Notes: generated by a model from the letters alone, not told the origin. Positions 34,090 to 45,900 are shown, counted from the first letter of the stretch. The stretch: 64,000 nt of DNA from Symsagittifera roscoffensis (GCF_963678635.1 NC_087067.1:28219547-28283546); one strand, 5' to 3'. A program made the numbers and translations.

Positions 34090-34850
34090 TTTTCATCTCA
34101 GATTTGATAGGGTAGTTTAAGAAAACTCGAAAACTTTCTTAACAACAGTAAAAAAATCAAAATTTTCCAAAATCCAATTTTCCAGAATCCATTTTTTTCC
34201 ACAAAAACCAGGTCGTGGCCGCTTAAAGAACAAAAACTCACAAAAGGGGGCTTCTCGGTAGAAAACTTAACCTTAAAAATGGCACCGTAGTTTTCGAGAA
34301 ACGTCAAAAAATTTCCAAAAAGACGGTTAAAGTTTCAAAATTGTGACTTGATAGAAGGCCATAGCTTATTTCAAAGATGGGCGTAGCGAGTTATAAAAGA
34401 ACACTTTCAACAACCTTTCTTTTCGATTATCTATGATATCAGATTTGGAAGGATAGTTTTGGGAGAAGTCCAAAAAAAGTCAAAAGCAATTCACCCGAAA
34501 TGTTATTTCGATTGACGCCAAAAAAGTTTACAAAAACAGTCAAAAAGGGAAAAAATTGACTTTTCCGAGAGCAAAATTGAGGGATCTTCCCACTACCCGC
34601 TATCTGAATGGCACCCACAATCTCAGATCTGCAAAAGTTAGTTTTCGATATATGCTAACAAGATTTTTTCAAAACTGTCAAAAAATCAAAAATTTGACTA
34701 TTTCAAGGGTCCATAGTTTTAAAATAAATCAAGCGTATCCGCTGATGCAGGAGAGCTTTTCAAATCCGCTCTAATCATTGAAATCGAAATCTCAGATTTG
34801 GGAGGGTATTTTTTGGGGAGCGTGCAAGCACATGGGGGGGGGCTCTTTTG
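34090..34850. repeat. Degenerate tandem repeats, family B, second field
   Basis: CTCAGATTTG...GGGTAGTTT units at about 34099, 34268, 34437, 34620 and 34792, about 170 bp apart, with GGGCGTAGCGAG and ATCCGCTGATGCAGG segments as in 24330-25640. Ends in a G10 run. Confidence 0.65.
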
Positions 34851-35399
34851 ATTGAAACCTTTTTTTAAAAAGGAAGAAAATGTCTACGAAAGGCAAACTA
34901 TTTTCCAACGCGTCTCAAAAACATTCAAATAAGAAACCCCATCCCATACACTTTCATAACACGTTTTTTTCTCAAACAGGAAACTAGACAAAAGTGCCAA
35001 AAAGACATTTGAATTTTCAACTAGCCACTGAACAAAACTTACAAAGCGGAAACAGAACCGACAATCTTAGAGCAGACAAAAATTGAGCCGAAAAAAAAAC
35101 TTAAGAGGGACAAGTCCTCCCTAAAACTACAATGAACCACTTTAGCAACTACCATGATATTTGGTTCAGCACAAAAAAGATCCGTGTTTTGACAACTAAG
35201 CCGACAAAACTTGAGCAGATGAACGAAAATCCGACAAATCAATTTTAACCCGAAAAAAATTTCAATTGCATACTTACTGAAAAAAGCAAGGTCCGGCCGG
35301 GCTTCAAACCCCAGAGCGAAGAAACATGGAAGATGTTAAGATTCAATAATGAAGCAAGCTTTTTTTATGATAGGCACTTAATTTTTTTTTTTTAATATT

Positions 35400-35658
35400 C
35401 TTTAATATTATTATTTTTTTCAATATATTATTTTTTTGTTCTGCTGGTAATTCAGAAAATTTTATGTATATACTTGACTTTCAGTAGTCAATCACATTTT
35501 TCGTAATCTGTACACGTTAGCTGTTTGATAAAAGAGGAAATGAACTTAAGAAATTAAAAGTCAAACAGCAAAAAAGTAAATTGGAGCCTGAAAAGAGATT
35601 TATCTGAAAAAAAATCATCGCGACCTAAATGAGCCTGAACTACGTTCATTGACTCTTA
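35400..35658. mobile_element. MITE, AAGAGTCAATGAACG family, copy 10 (left end missing)
   Basis: The interior has AGTAGTCAATCACATTTTTCGT and TGGAGCCTGAAAAG. It ends ACGTTCATTGACTCTTA. A degraded tRNA-like piece lies just left, near 35290. Confidence 0.6.
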
Positions 35659-36463
35659 AAAAACAATTAACGTAATAAATAATGATCAAGACGTATATCA
35701 CTAAAAATCGATTCGTTCATTTACACTTACAATGAGCCCAAAACTGAATTTTGACTCAAGAAATCAATTTGTTACACTTTTAGAAGACAAAGTCTGCCTC
35801 CCCCTGAGAAAAACTTAGATCCGCCCTTGCTACAGATATTTCTAGATATCCAAAGTCAATCCATTTGAAGATAAATTATACCAATCTGGAAATAACTATT
35901 TCTATCAACCATAACAAAAACTGCAACCAAATTAAGAAAACAAGAGCCCACAAATGAAGGTACTTGACCTCGAGTGAGGCAAGATTTGCGCGAGTCGGCG
36001 GCGCATTATGCCGATAACGTCGAACTTTTTCTAAATAAATGGTGCCCCTGGACTCGCAAGAACAATTTGCGGGCATTTAATCTTTCTTAATCTTCGAGTA
36101 AAAAAAACATCTGCTACTACTCTAATAGGAAGAAACCAGCTGTTATAAAAGGGGGTTCAATAAGAATGGGCCCTTCCGTCATGCGACGGTCCGTGCATAG
36201 GTTGGATAGGGCCATACCAAAGCTTTATAAATACATTACGAGGCCAAACTGTGCACTTGATAGGAGCACAATTTTGTGTCTGTATGTTCCTGGATTCCAG
36301 AGACAAGTCTTTAAACATGTGAAAATTTTGTCGGAACGATCAAAGGAAAGTAAAGAACAAAAGAAGAACAAAGGGAGCGTCCTTGTTGCGGAATCCGCTT
36401 ACAATGCACAAAATGCGCAGTTTGGCCTCGTAATGTACATCGGCAAAATTTTATGAATAAATC

Positions 36464-36934
36464 CGGGGTTGAGAAATTAGACGATAAGCAAATTAGACGG
36501 AGGTACTAATAAAAGGAACTTAGACGGTTTTGCAAAACTGCAATTGTGAGAAAAAAGACGAAAGTGAGAGAAATTAACTTTGTTTGCACACAAATTGCGT
36601 TAGAAAAATAAAATTGTTTGTAGACAACAATTCAATTTCGGTGGCCAAAAACTTTACAAGTCAATCATGCATAATTCATTCAATTCAAAACTCTCCTGTA
36701 ATATTCAGATTTGACATTTTATGTTCATTTAAACTAATTGTTTTGATAGGTATTGACATTTTATGTTCTTTTTGTATTTGTGAAACATTGACTCTTAAAA
36801 AAAAATTTTCCTTGGCACTTTCCTTTTCATAGCAATGACGTAAAAAATGCCATATCTGTAAAAAATAAATTCCGTCTAATTTCGTTTTTGTAGCATCCGT
36901 CTAATTTTGCTTATCGTCTAATTTCCTAGCCCCC
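36464..36934. mobile_element. hAT-like MITE with 8-bp target duplication
   Basis: 471 bp. The left end CGGGGTTGAGAAATTAGACG and the right end are imperfect inverted repeats sharing GAAATTAGACGATAAGC, about 38 bp. Flanked by the direct repeat AATAAATC at 36456-36463 and 36935-36942. An 8-bp duplication and GGGG-type ends fit hAT non-autonomous elements. A copy of the uninterrupted target (TATGAATAAATCAAGTAGATTTTA) is present at 37080-37103. Confidence 0.8.
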
Positions 36935-36935
36935 A

Positions 36936-37191
36936 ATAAATCAGGTAGATTTTACAGCATCCAGAGAATTGTCAATAAAACCTACCCTCCTCGATTATAG
37001 CACAGATAGAATTGTCTGTTGGATGTAAAAAACTTAACAATACATCCAACATAGACAATTCTATCTGTGCTAAAAAAATTTATGAATAAATCAAGTAGAT
37101 TTTACAGAATAGAGAATTGTCAACAAAATCTACCCTTCTCGATTATAGCACAGATAGAATTGTCTATGTTGGATGTATTGTTAAGTTTTTT
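36936..37191. repeat. Direct and inverted repeat cluster with a 45-bp perfect inverted repeat
   Basis: Arms 37027-37071 and 37147-37191 are perfect reverse complements (45 bp, 75-bp spacer). A partial third arm lies at about 36998-37026. Blocks 36936-37028 and 37085-37178 are direct repeats. The single strand could fold into a long hairpin. Confidence 0.85.
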
Positions 37192-37334
37192 GCGCCCCCT
37201 GAGGCAGAGGATTGCACTCCTCAGAAGTGCAAAACTTATTATCGTTCTTATACAGTTTATTGTGTCCGAGTATGATTCGTTCCGTTTTTCGGGAAGTTTC
37301 TCTGCTAGTTTCTGGACGGTTTTTGTAGAGCCTG

Positions 37335-37580
37335 GTGCTGCTCCTCCGGGGCATCGAACTTTTGAGAAAAACGGTATATATTGGAAACACGATCTGACAC
37401 CTCTGATGTACTTTGACAGCACCCAATTGCAGGGTTGGTAATTTCAAACTCTGAAATTTTTCTTAAGTCTTTTAATTCAATGTTTGAAAATCCATAAAAA
37501 ACAATGTCATATCTCGAAAACCTAAAGGGTCTTTGGATAAATTTAGTGGCAAGATTTGCAACCACTGGTGGGAATTTCAC
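37335..37580 (-). mobile_element. Truncated Helitron-like fragment
   Basis: Matches the 3' part of the two full elements (CGGTATATATTGGAAACA, ACAGCACCCAATTGCAGGGTTGG, ATATCTCGAAAACCTAAA), but lacks the 5' end and an intact CTAG terminus. Confidence 0.65.
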
Positions 37581-37715
37581 TGTAAGCTTTTTTATTTTGT
37601 AGAATTTTTTTTGTATTGTCGAAAAAAATTAAGGTGTTTCGAAAAAATTGAAAAATTGATAAATTAACATTACGAAGATGCCTTTAATGCTGAAATATGA
37701 TAAGAAATTTAAAAT

Positions 37716-37754
37716 GATAATTCAAACGTTTTCGCACATTTTGTGCATCATCAG
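37716..37754 (-). ncRNA. Hammerhead-ribozyme-like motif of the Penelope-like element
   Basis: The minus strand shows CTGATGA, one T, a 5-bp stem (GCACA/TGTGC) with loop AAA, then GAAA. Flanks AAATTTAA (left of CTGATGA) and TTAAATTT (after TATC) can pair as stem I. Penelope-like elements are known to carry type I hammerhead motifs with very short stem III in their terminal repeats. The extra T before stem II and an unclear stem III leave activity uncertain. Confidence 0.6.
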
Positions 37755-38032
37755 AATTAAATTTTTTTACAATATTTACAAAACGATCAAAGATCTGAAA
37801 AATGAGAAACATGTCTTAAAAGGCCTTAAAACTATTTAACCAATCAAATTTGAACAACTGTCATTACATAATATAATTACGTAATCAAGAATAAAATTTT
37901 CCTGTAAATTTCTGAGATTTTTTAGTTTTTTGTTCTTTCATGGTTATAAAATTTCGATTTGGGAATATTTTTGATTCTGAGATGTCAATTTTTTAACTTT
38001 TAGCCATTTTATACATAACTATAATTTTAGTG

Positions 38033-38410
38033 TTAATTCCCGGCTCCTGAATTCATCGCGTGTGTTGATCTTCGGCCTCTCAGCTCAGCAGTACCGCCTA
38101 CCTCCTTTTTACATTCTAACAAGTGTTGTCCTACTGGGGAGTCCCATTTGCGTTGTTCATCGACCCTCGTGCCTAAATGTCGGACTGTCTGGCCGACAAA
38201 GGTGGAGTTACATCCACTACATGTAAGCTTGTACACCACTTTGGATCTCAGTTCACGAGCAAAGGAAGTTTTGAGGGATGTCAAGCGCGCTTTCAATTTT
38301 CTTGTTGTAAAAATTATTTGTGCCCCGGATATCAGCCGAACCTTTGCAGCTAACAGTTGAGATGGATTGCCTCGATATTGCATTGTAAGAAGGGGTGGTG
38401 AGTCTTTCAA
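38033..38410 (-). pseudogene. PLE GIY-YIG endonuclease domain
   Basis: Open for about 125 codons on the minus strand. LLTMQYRGNPSQLLAAK is a PLE linker. KVVYKLTCSGCNSTFVGQT then HLGTRVDEQ is the GIY-YIG core, with FVGQT in place of the usual YVGQT. The domain nicks DNA for target-primed insertion. The upstream link to RT (38734-38411) is interrupted by stops and frameshifts, so the protein as a whole is broken. Confidence 0.88.
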
Positions 38411-38734
38411 CCATTTATCATTTCACAATTCTGATGCCTTCACCTCTAAATTTTTCTTTCCTTCAATGATCTTGTTAAAAGTTTCAAACACTTACCTGTC
38501 AGACCAATTTTTTGGATATTGATTTTCAATCCATTGCTTCCGATTTTTTTCCAATGCCTGGTCAAAATATTCTCATGTTGAAGTACTTCTGAAAACTCTA
38601 TGAACCGTCCCTTCAATAACGTTTCTTTTGTACTGCAAAGGTGCGCAGCCTCTGAAATTTAGAATGGTGCCGGTATCAGTGGGTTTTTGGTACCAACCAC
38701 ATGTGACCTTTTTTTACTGAATCCACGTTGACAT

Positions 38735-39554
38735 TTAAGTCCAAAAGGCCAAATTACCGTTTCTATCAAGTTCTTCTATGCTGAACTGCAAGTTCGGATG
38801 CAACTTATTGGCAGCCTCGAGAACTACCCCAGGATCGCCCTTGACCTTTCTAACTACGTCGTCCACATATCTTAGAACTTTAACACCTTTCACAGTCCGA
38901 TCTGCTTCCTGTTGTTTTTTGCAAGTCATGCAATACCTTATTGTTTCAGCGATGTCTGCGTATTCGGATTCCGATATGTTACCACACCCTAAGTGGTACC
39001 AATTCAAACAAGCTTCGCATTCTACCCCTTTTGTCCGATATGTCACCTTTTTCTGACATCTAGGGCACACTTCCTTGTTACCCTCACTTAGCACAGTCAA
39101 TTTTGGTTCTTCTTTCCTTACTGCAGGTTCGTATTCTTTGAGCCACAAATTGGCCAATATTACTGCAAGGGAGGCGCCCATTGCTAAACCGTCTTTTTGT
39201 ACATACCACAAACCATTGCATTTAAAGTGTACCTTACTCACTGCCAAATGCAGTAGTTTTTTCATAGTCTTGCGAGATGTTTCCGGAGGGTTGACTTGCT
39301 CATATAATCTCCTTGAGCGGGACATTAGTGTACAAACTCTTTACATCAAGGGAGACTTTACTCTCGTGTGAGTCCAACTCAGTTTTCTCCAAGACCTCCC
39401 TGGCCATTTGACTGTTCGTTTCTATGTTTGCCCCCTCAATTTCATCAAAGTACTTTGCCCTTGTTTTATTTAGGTTGTCATATGAGCTACCAGGTAAAGA
39501 AAGGGCGGGACGAAGTGGTGTGCCTTGTTTACGTACTTTTGCTAATCCTACCAA
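38735..39554 (-). pseudogene. PLE reverse transcriptase with inserted PHD finger
   Basis: Two overlapping minus-strand frames (39554-39300 and 39325-38735). The first carries RT motif A (VSLDVKSLYTNVPL). The second carries motif B (KDGLAMGASLAVILANLWL), a Cys4-His-Cys3 finger, and motif C (LRYVDDVV) without a stop between them. The finger (about 39073-38921) reads C-x2-C-x12-C-x2-C-x4-H-x2-C-x19-20-C-x2-C, with WYH in the PHD position. A frameshift near 39310 separates motifs A and B. An insertion between motifs B and C is not part of the PLE layout as I know it. Confidence 0.85.
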
Positions 39555-40115
39555 GATCTCAACCTATTATACATCGCTTCGCTAATCTCGTCCTTCTTTT
39601 TCATGGCGAGTAATTCTTTGTTTATGTTTTTTTTTTTCAATTTTCATAATCTTGCTGTCTGTCAGATTCTTTCTCTCATTAAGTTGTAATAAATCTTTCA
39701 ATTTTTTCTCATATGTCTCCTTTTTCAGTACTTAAAAACCTGCCCCCTTGTCAAACGGCACTGCCAAAAGATCGTTGTCTTTCAAATACTTTCTTGCTTT
39801 TTCAACACCTTTGTCAGAGGGGGGTCTGTTTCACATTCTTAGCATATCTCTTTGCAGCTGCTTCAATCTCACATAATTTTTTCCGGGTATTCTATTTAAC
39901 TTCAGTTCAGACAAAAAACTATCAATGTCAGCAATTGAATTTGTCTCGTACCGGATGTTTTGGTCCAAAAACTTAAGACTTCCCGCACCCAAAGCGGCAA
40001 AATCACTTCATCTAAAATTCTAACTGACCTTTCATCCAAGTTTTTTAATGGTCTATCCTGTCTTTCCGAAAGTTTTTCAAGCTTTCTCTTATGTCGGCTT
40101 ATCAGGTTACTGACA

Positions 40116-41088
40116 CTACACCTTGCTTGCCGGTTCAGATAGAATATTACCGAAGGCCACCACTTCTAATCTATCGATTTTACCAAGGCGCCAGATTGAA
40201 AAAAGTATAGAATTCGATTTTTGAACAATTGTCAATATGGTTAGAACGACTAAAATTGAAGTCAATCGTAAACCCCAGCACTTTGAGGTCATCAACAACC
40301 TCAATGCCTTCAACAATATGTATGGCATTACTGCCACTATGGTTGAAAATGATACGCATTTCCTTGGAAGATTTCTGAACATTGAGTAACAAGTTTCTTG
40401 CGTCGAATTGGTGACATAGCGAACTAATAACTTCCCGAGCATTGTCAGCGCTTTTGCAGCCAGCTACAAGAGGATTGTTGTCGTCAGCATAAGTTGATAA
40501 CGTGATGGAAATATCTGAAACATCAATATGATGGGTAGAGCCATTGTAAAGAGGCGGAACAAGGACAGTGCCCTGAGGGACACCCTGACTAGTATACAAA
40601 ACAGTTGAATCCAAGCCATTGATAGAATTATAATGGGCTCTATTTTGCAAGAAAATGATTACGTTGACAACCGCAGGATCGACTACTGGGACAATATTCA
40701 TTACTCCTTCTATAACACTCTTGGGGGAAATAGTATCAAAAGCTTTTGACATATCTAAAGAAAAGAAGCGAACATAATCATAGTTTTCACGGAAATACCA
40801 GAGATGATGTTGCAACCTAATGGGCATACAGGAAGTAGAAGAATGTTTACGAAAACCATACTGGTTACATGTAAGCCATCTGTTATAAGGGCCTTGCAGA
40901 TAGTTCTGGTAAATTAACCTTTCAAACACTCTGGACATAACAGAAGTAACAGAAACAGGCCTCAAAACCTTTGGCTGCTTTGGAGACGAAATTTTTGGCA
41001 AGGAATATATTTTTGCAAGCTTCAAAAATTCCGGGAAAATACCTTGTTCCAAGCACAAGTTGAACATAAAACAAAAAATTTCGGCCAA
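40116..41088 (-). pseudogene. LINE reverse transcriptase
   Basis: 302 open codons (41088-40180), continuing in another frame to 40116. Motifs seen: LAKIYSLPKISSPKQ, LRPVSVTSVMSRVFERLIY, QYGFRKHSST, SLDMSKAFDTI (motif A), QGVPQGTVLVPPLY (motif B), STYADDNN (motif C, YADD intact) and LKVLGFTID. A palm of this type belongs to CR1/L2/Jockey-like LINEs. Confidence 0.9.
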
Positions 41089-41438
41089 ATTGTGGGCATT
41101 ATCCTTAACGATCTAAAACGGCAAAGCGTCTGGGCCAGTAGCGGTGCGTCTAATGCGTTTCATGGCATTAAATGTTTACAAGAGCGAAAACTAAGGACCA
41201 TAATTTGTAGTCTCCAAATAAGTAGTCTTGAATGGGCCTCCAGAATCAGTGGAGATGCCATTATAGTACTGGTTAAGCAGCTCAGCCGAAAAACCACAGG
41301 TGCGTACTGGGGGCTATTGTATTCTTATTCAATAAATTATTCACACGCTGCCATCAGTTTCGACCACTGGAATCAGAAAAGGCACGTTTAGTAATTAACA
41401 TACGAACTTGGAGGCCGACAGCATTCGCCTCCGCAAGT

Positions 41439-42133
41439 TTACTTCGGCGTGTATGTCGATGCTTCTTCATTAAAAGATATTTGATAACCGGAAGTCATAA
41501 AAGGTGGATCCTTTGAGCTATGAACAACAAATTTCAATGGACAGGCGACCTTATACAGATTTAGAAGCTCGTTGGAAAGTTCCCCTAACAACACATTTGG
41601 AGCGTTGTAGTTAAGAAAAAAATAAAGGTCAGCAAGAAAGCAATCTAATAAAGAAAGCAATCTAATACGAGGTCATCAGTATCCAAATTATTGAAATCCT
41701 CACAGAATAGAATAATTGACGAGGAGTTCTGGTCCCTGAAGACATTGATGGAATGTGAGATATGCATTTCTAGCTGACGGCCATTCGTAATATCAGATAG
41801 GAAAAAAACCAAACAGACCACCCAATATTTATTTCCTACGCTAACTGACAGCCACAGAGTTTCATACTGATCAGAATGATGACAAGTCCACCGATCACTG
41901 ACAATACCTTCACGAACAAAAATACAGACACCGCCGCCTGTGGTTTTGTTAGAGTTCAATGAACTGCGGTCTTTCCTAAATATATTATACCCAGGAGTAG
42001 CAATATACGAATTATCAATAACCGTGGTTAACCAAGACTCAGTTATACAGATAATATCAAATCCGCGATAACTGGCATCACACTGTAGTTCATAAATGGC
42101 ATTATTTTTTTTCCATGAACGGGCATTCAGCAA
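41439..42133 (-). pseudogene. LINE APE-type endonuclease
   Basis: NARSWKKN...DIICITESWL...PGYNIFRKDR...TTGGGVCIFV matches apurinic-type LINE endonucleases. The usual GDFN appears as CEDFN. The frame shifts at about 41650 into LSNELLNLYKVACPLK. It would nick target DNA before reverse transcription. Confidence 0.85.
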
Positions 42134-42160
42134 ACATAGAGTAATTTTGGGGTTGGCTAG

Positions 42161-42955
42161 TCAGAACACATGTTCTTTGCCATCCAGATTCAATTTGAAA
42201 TCTCTAACTCTCAGTCTATCCTTTGAGATACCGGTTTCGACAAGTTTATATCGTTCAGAGAGAATACGCGACTCCACTTTCTCTTCGTCAACCGTAAGCT
42301 CTCTGGATAAGTAGATGCGATCAGAATAATCTTTCAAGATATACGATTTTGCCAGCAACTTACGAACCAGCACTGGATTCTTAAACCTCACCAGCAAGAG
42401 TCTCGGCTGATAGCATCATATCGATACTTTCCCAGCCGAAAGGAATCAGTAATAGGCTCATTGACAGGCTCTCCCGAATACTCCATTTTTTCTGACTGCT
42501 TGAATGTCTGACTCCCTTCTGTCATGCGATTTCTGGTTGGAAGGTTCAGGCACGCCATATATTCTTTTTCCCATTTTACTTTGATCATCAGGTGTAACAG
42601 GCGTTGCTGTGTGGCCATATACAGTTGTCTTAGTATTAGTGGATACAATAGCTGCTTTAAGATTGATGACTTCAGTTTTGATAGATTCTAGAGAAGTTTC
42701 AATAGAATTATCTGGAATGGGCGTCTTCATTGCTGTCTTGGCATCGTCAAGGCAGTTCGCACAGGCCCACATAATCCCACGAACAGATGATAGATGGTCG
42801 TAAATCTGCTGCGGGATGTACGTACACGCCCGATGCCACCACTCGCCATATCTATCGCATTGCACTCCTTCGTCTTGCTTCTTCACGGCTGCGTTGCAGG
42901 ATGTACACGGTGAATTTTGAGCACTCTTCAAGCGTCCAAGAGTCCCCGTCATCAT
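42161..42955 (-). pseudogene. LINE ORF1 with PHD finger
   Basis: Starts MMTGTLGRLKS. A PHD-type finger CTSC-x12-CDRY-x4-H-x2-C ... CANC has its fourth ligand changed (CDRY for C-x2-C). It is followed by a helical segment and, after a frameshift, RPLLVKF-like VRFKNPVLVRKLL and RIYLSRELTVDEE, typical of ORF1 proteins of Jockey/CR1-type LINEs. Confidence 0.75.
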
Positions 42956-45900
42956 AGCATAAGCAATTTCTTTTGAGGTCAGTGGAAATGTCGTGTACAG
43001 ATGAACATTTAGCCACTATTTAATAAGTTTATCACAACAATTAGGCTATATGGCAATATCTAGCTTGTGCAGCTTGTAAAAAAACGAAAGGGCCTCTTTT
43101 GTAATTAAGTTTTTCTTAAGTTATTCTTATATGCGATTTCTATTATAACTAGAAAATTCGAAGACTTGCTGAAATGTGTGACGAGGGGACTCCCCGATTT
43201 CAACGATACTTTTGACCTTCTGATTACCTTTTCAAAGAACAGTTTCTTTATCTATATTCTGCTCAAAATTTATTTGGCAATTTGATAACCTCCGTTTTAA
43301 TCCACAACCTGCGTATATACTAGGCTCACTTTAAGGTCAAAAATTAGCCAATCACAGTTGACTTCTAAATTACTATAAAGATTAAAATACTTTTAATCTC
43401 TAAAACTAATTAAATTTTTTTAAATTACTTTGTCTGGAAGATTCTGAGTCGTAATTTCGATTTAGACATGTACGTTTTAAATAGAAAACCAAAAAAATCT
43501 TTTGGACTAAATTTTTAGAGTAGTTTATTGTTAAAATCCTGACGATGCACATAATTGCAAAAATGTTTGAAATTTTACTTTTTAGCAAAAATTTTTTCAA
43601 TTTTATTTGAAAACTTGCGAAAAAACCGAGAAGCGAAGAGCTTAGAACTCCAGCTGTTTTCCCACTAAAGGTCCAGTATAGAAAAGTTTAATAATTTTGC
43701 ATCCATGAAAAGGTATTTTTCTAGTGTTTTTTGTCGATACGTAAAATATGGCCGAATGTTATTTAAGTTACCGAAATGTTCCATATTGTAGCAGCTGGCT
43801 CCCTGTTCCACAGCATCAACAACCTCAACTGATGTGAGAACAAGCGTTACGAGTGCCTTGTTAGAGCAAATCCTGGCCTATCCCGCAAAAACAACTTACT
43901 GGTAGACAGTCCATTGAAGGAAAAAAAAGTGGTTGTGTGGCGCGACGAGGTGAACAACACCATTAGCAGCCACAAAACAAACAACTTGTGAAATTCGACC
44001 AGAATGGACAAAAGGCAATTTCTTATTCAAATTTTTATCGGAACATCTGACCAAGAGAATTGATGGTTTTGATGGATTAGTGACGCTAATTAAACGATTA
44101 GACAAATCGAGAGGGGTTAGTTTTGACTAACATGCTAATTTTTAAATTTTCGATTGGGACGTGAACGACACGTAACCTTTTTATATTTCGCACCAACTGA
44201 AACTGCGAAATCAGAACGAGAGAATTCTCAGTGAAAACAACAACAACTTACTGAAACTGTGAAACTGTGAAACTGATCGAGATTGAAGAAAGAATAGGAT
44301 TGTCAGAAACCATTCCGAGCTGTAACGATCGTGCAGCTACAATCGTTAGAAAGCAATTCACGAGAACCAGGAAGGGTGTTGGGACGACGTGTCCAGCCTT
44401 CCGAGAGAAAATAAGAGCGTTATTTGCCCGGATTCCAGAATCTTGAAGGGTCTCGGGAGATAACTTAAACATTATTTTAACAAACTTTTAGCATCCTGGA
44501 AATGTCCCGAATTGAATTGATAACATCCAATTCGTTTTCAGATCATGAGAAGCTAGGAGTTGAGAGAAAAGTTTGATCCATCTTCGATGGAGATGATGAT
44601 TTTTATCTACTGAACAAAAACAATGGTAATATTAAATATAAGTAGTAGCTCTGTGTTTAGGAGTGACCTCGGGGTCTGGGGATACTGAGACCCAGCCATG
44701 AGCTCACTATTTTTGCATAAAATTAAGTTAATTAGAGAATTCTGATCGAAGCCGGAAACAGTAACGTTTTTTGTCGACCCGATGTTAGAAATGCCAACAA
44801 AAGAACCGGCTTGGGCAGAGACGGTGAAAGCGTGTTTAGACGCTAGCCAGTCGTTTTAGAATCTAGCTTTATTTTCCGTCGATATGTACTTCAGGGCGAA
44901 TGTTACATAGATGTTTTTACGGCGCTCCTGGGTTTTATTTTTTTATAATATCATGACTGGCAGAACCGTTAACGCGCACTCCGCGCCGAGCGGATCCTCA
45001 TAAAAAAGCCCGTAACCACCGGGGCGGAAGGGTAGTTCGGAACGCGGAAGCCTTCCGGATTCCTGTGTCTAGCTTTTTAACCTAATTAAGACCGAAAATT
45101 CACGAACCAGGAAGGGTGAGGGGATTCGCGGTCCCGTCAATTCCTGAGTGTTACGTGACCAAAAACACTTAAAAAGATACAGGAAACCAAACAAAAAGTA
45201 GTATAGTACCTAAGAAAAAAAACAAATAAATAACCGAAAAAATCAAAAACAGTAAAAAAAAAAAGTATAAAATCAGTAGAAATCATCTCCCCAGACGAGA
45301 TGTGATTCGACCCTTTCGTTTGTTGTTGTTAGATATATTGTTTTTACAGGTATTTATATCAGTCAGGATCGTTACGATCAAATTTGTGGCCCGTTTGTGG
45401 TGCTTGTACTGTAGGGTTATTGGAGTGTTTAAGCACGTTGATGCTAATTTGCGTTCAATCCGGAAGGGTCTCGGGATTAAAGAAGAAGACTGATCCGGCA
45501 AGCAGTGCAAGGAGCGACAAGAAGGGGCTCAAGGACAACAAAAATCGTTTGGTGGGTATCGTTAACGAGTTTTGATTCCCTTTTGGTACAAAAAGTAGGA
45601 TATTAATCTGTGGGGGCTCGACAGTGACTGCACTGTTGTGACCCTTCACCTAACTAAGAACTTCCGAGTTAAGCACCTTAATTCGGGTATTGAACAAACC
45701 CGGAGTGGTATTGTATTACTAGTATTTCTATTTATACAGCTCATATTAAAACTCCTATGCCGCTTTTCAGTGAAAAACACAGCAAGCAATCCGGTTTTTA
45801 GGGTCAAAATAGCGATATTTTGATCCCCTCACAAATCGAGATTTTTGAGATATCGATATTTTTTGAAACGGAAAAAAGCGCAAAACTAGTAAGTTACATC

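Larger units (their letters stand above)
37640..40140 (-). mobile_element. Penelope-like element, degraded
   Basis: Minus-strand order: conserved N-terminal PLE region (about 40115-39700, with several frame breaks), RT, GIY-YIG endonuclease, then a hammerhead-like motif near the 3' end. This is the canonical RT-EN Penelope layout. Recognisable pieces are HKRKLEKLSERQDRPLKNLD, RPALSLPGSSYDNLNK, VSLDVKSLYTNVPL, GLAMGASLAVILANLWL, RYVDDVV and VVYKLTCSGCNSTFVGQT. The left end joins the LINE near 40140-40180. The exact 3' end is uncertain. Confidence 0.88.
40116..42955 (-). mobile_element. LINE (CR1/L2/Jockey-like), degraded, 3' end lost
   Basis: Minus-strand order: ORF1 with PHD finger (42955-42458), more ORF1 (42648-42161), APE-type endonuclease (42133-41645), spacer, RT (41391-40180). 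All parts have stops or frameshifts between them. Beyond RT it runs into Penelope sequence near 40140-40180, so the 3' UTR is missing and one element has truncated the other. Confidence 0.88.

Noticed and set aside
36166-36456. 96-codon plus-strand frame MGPSVMRRSVHRLD
   Set aside because: No recognised domain, no supported splice partners, ends at the MITE target site. Not enough to call a gene.
38778-39371. Plus-strand frames across the Penelope element
   Set aside because: Antisense to the RT and PHD coding frame, which carries the clear motifs.
43049-43080. Exact LTR start at TGTGCA near 43067
   Set aside because: Plausible TG, but no matching 3' LTR, PBS or PPT in the window to fix the ends.
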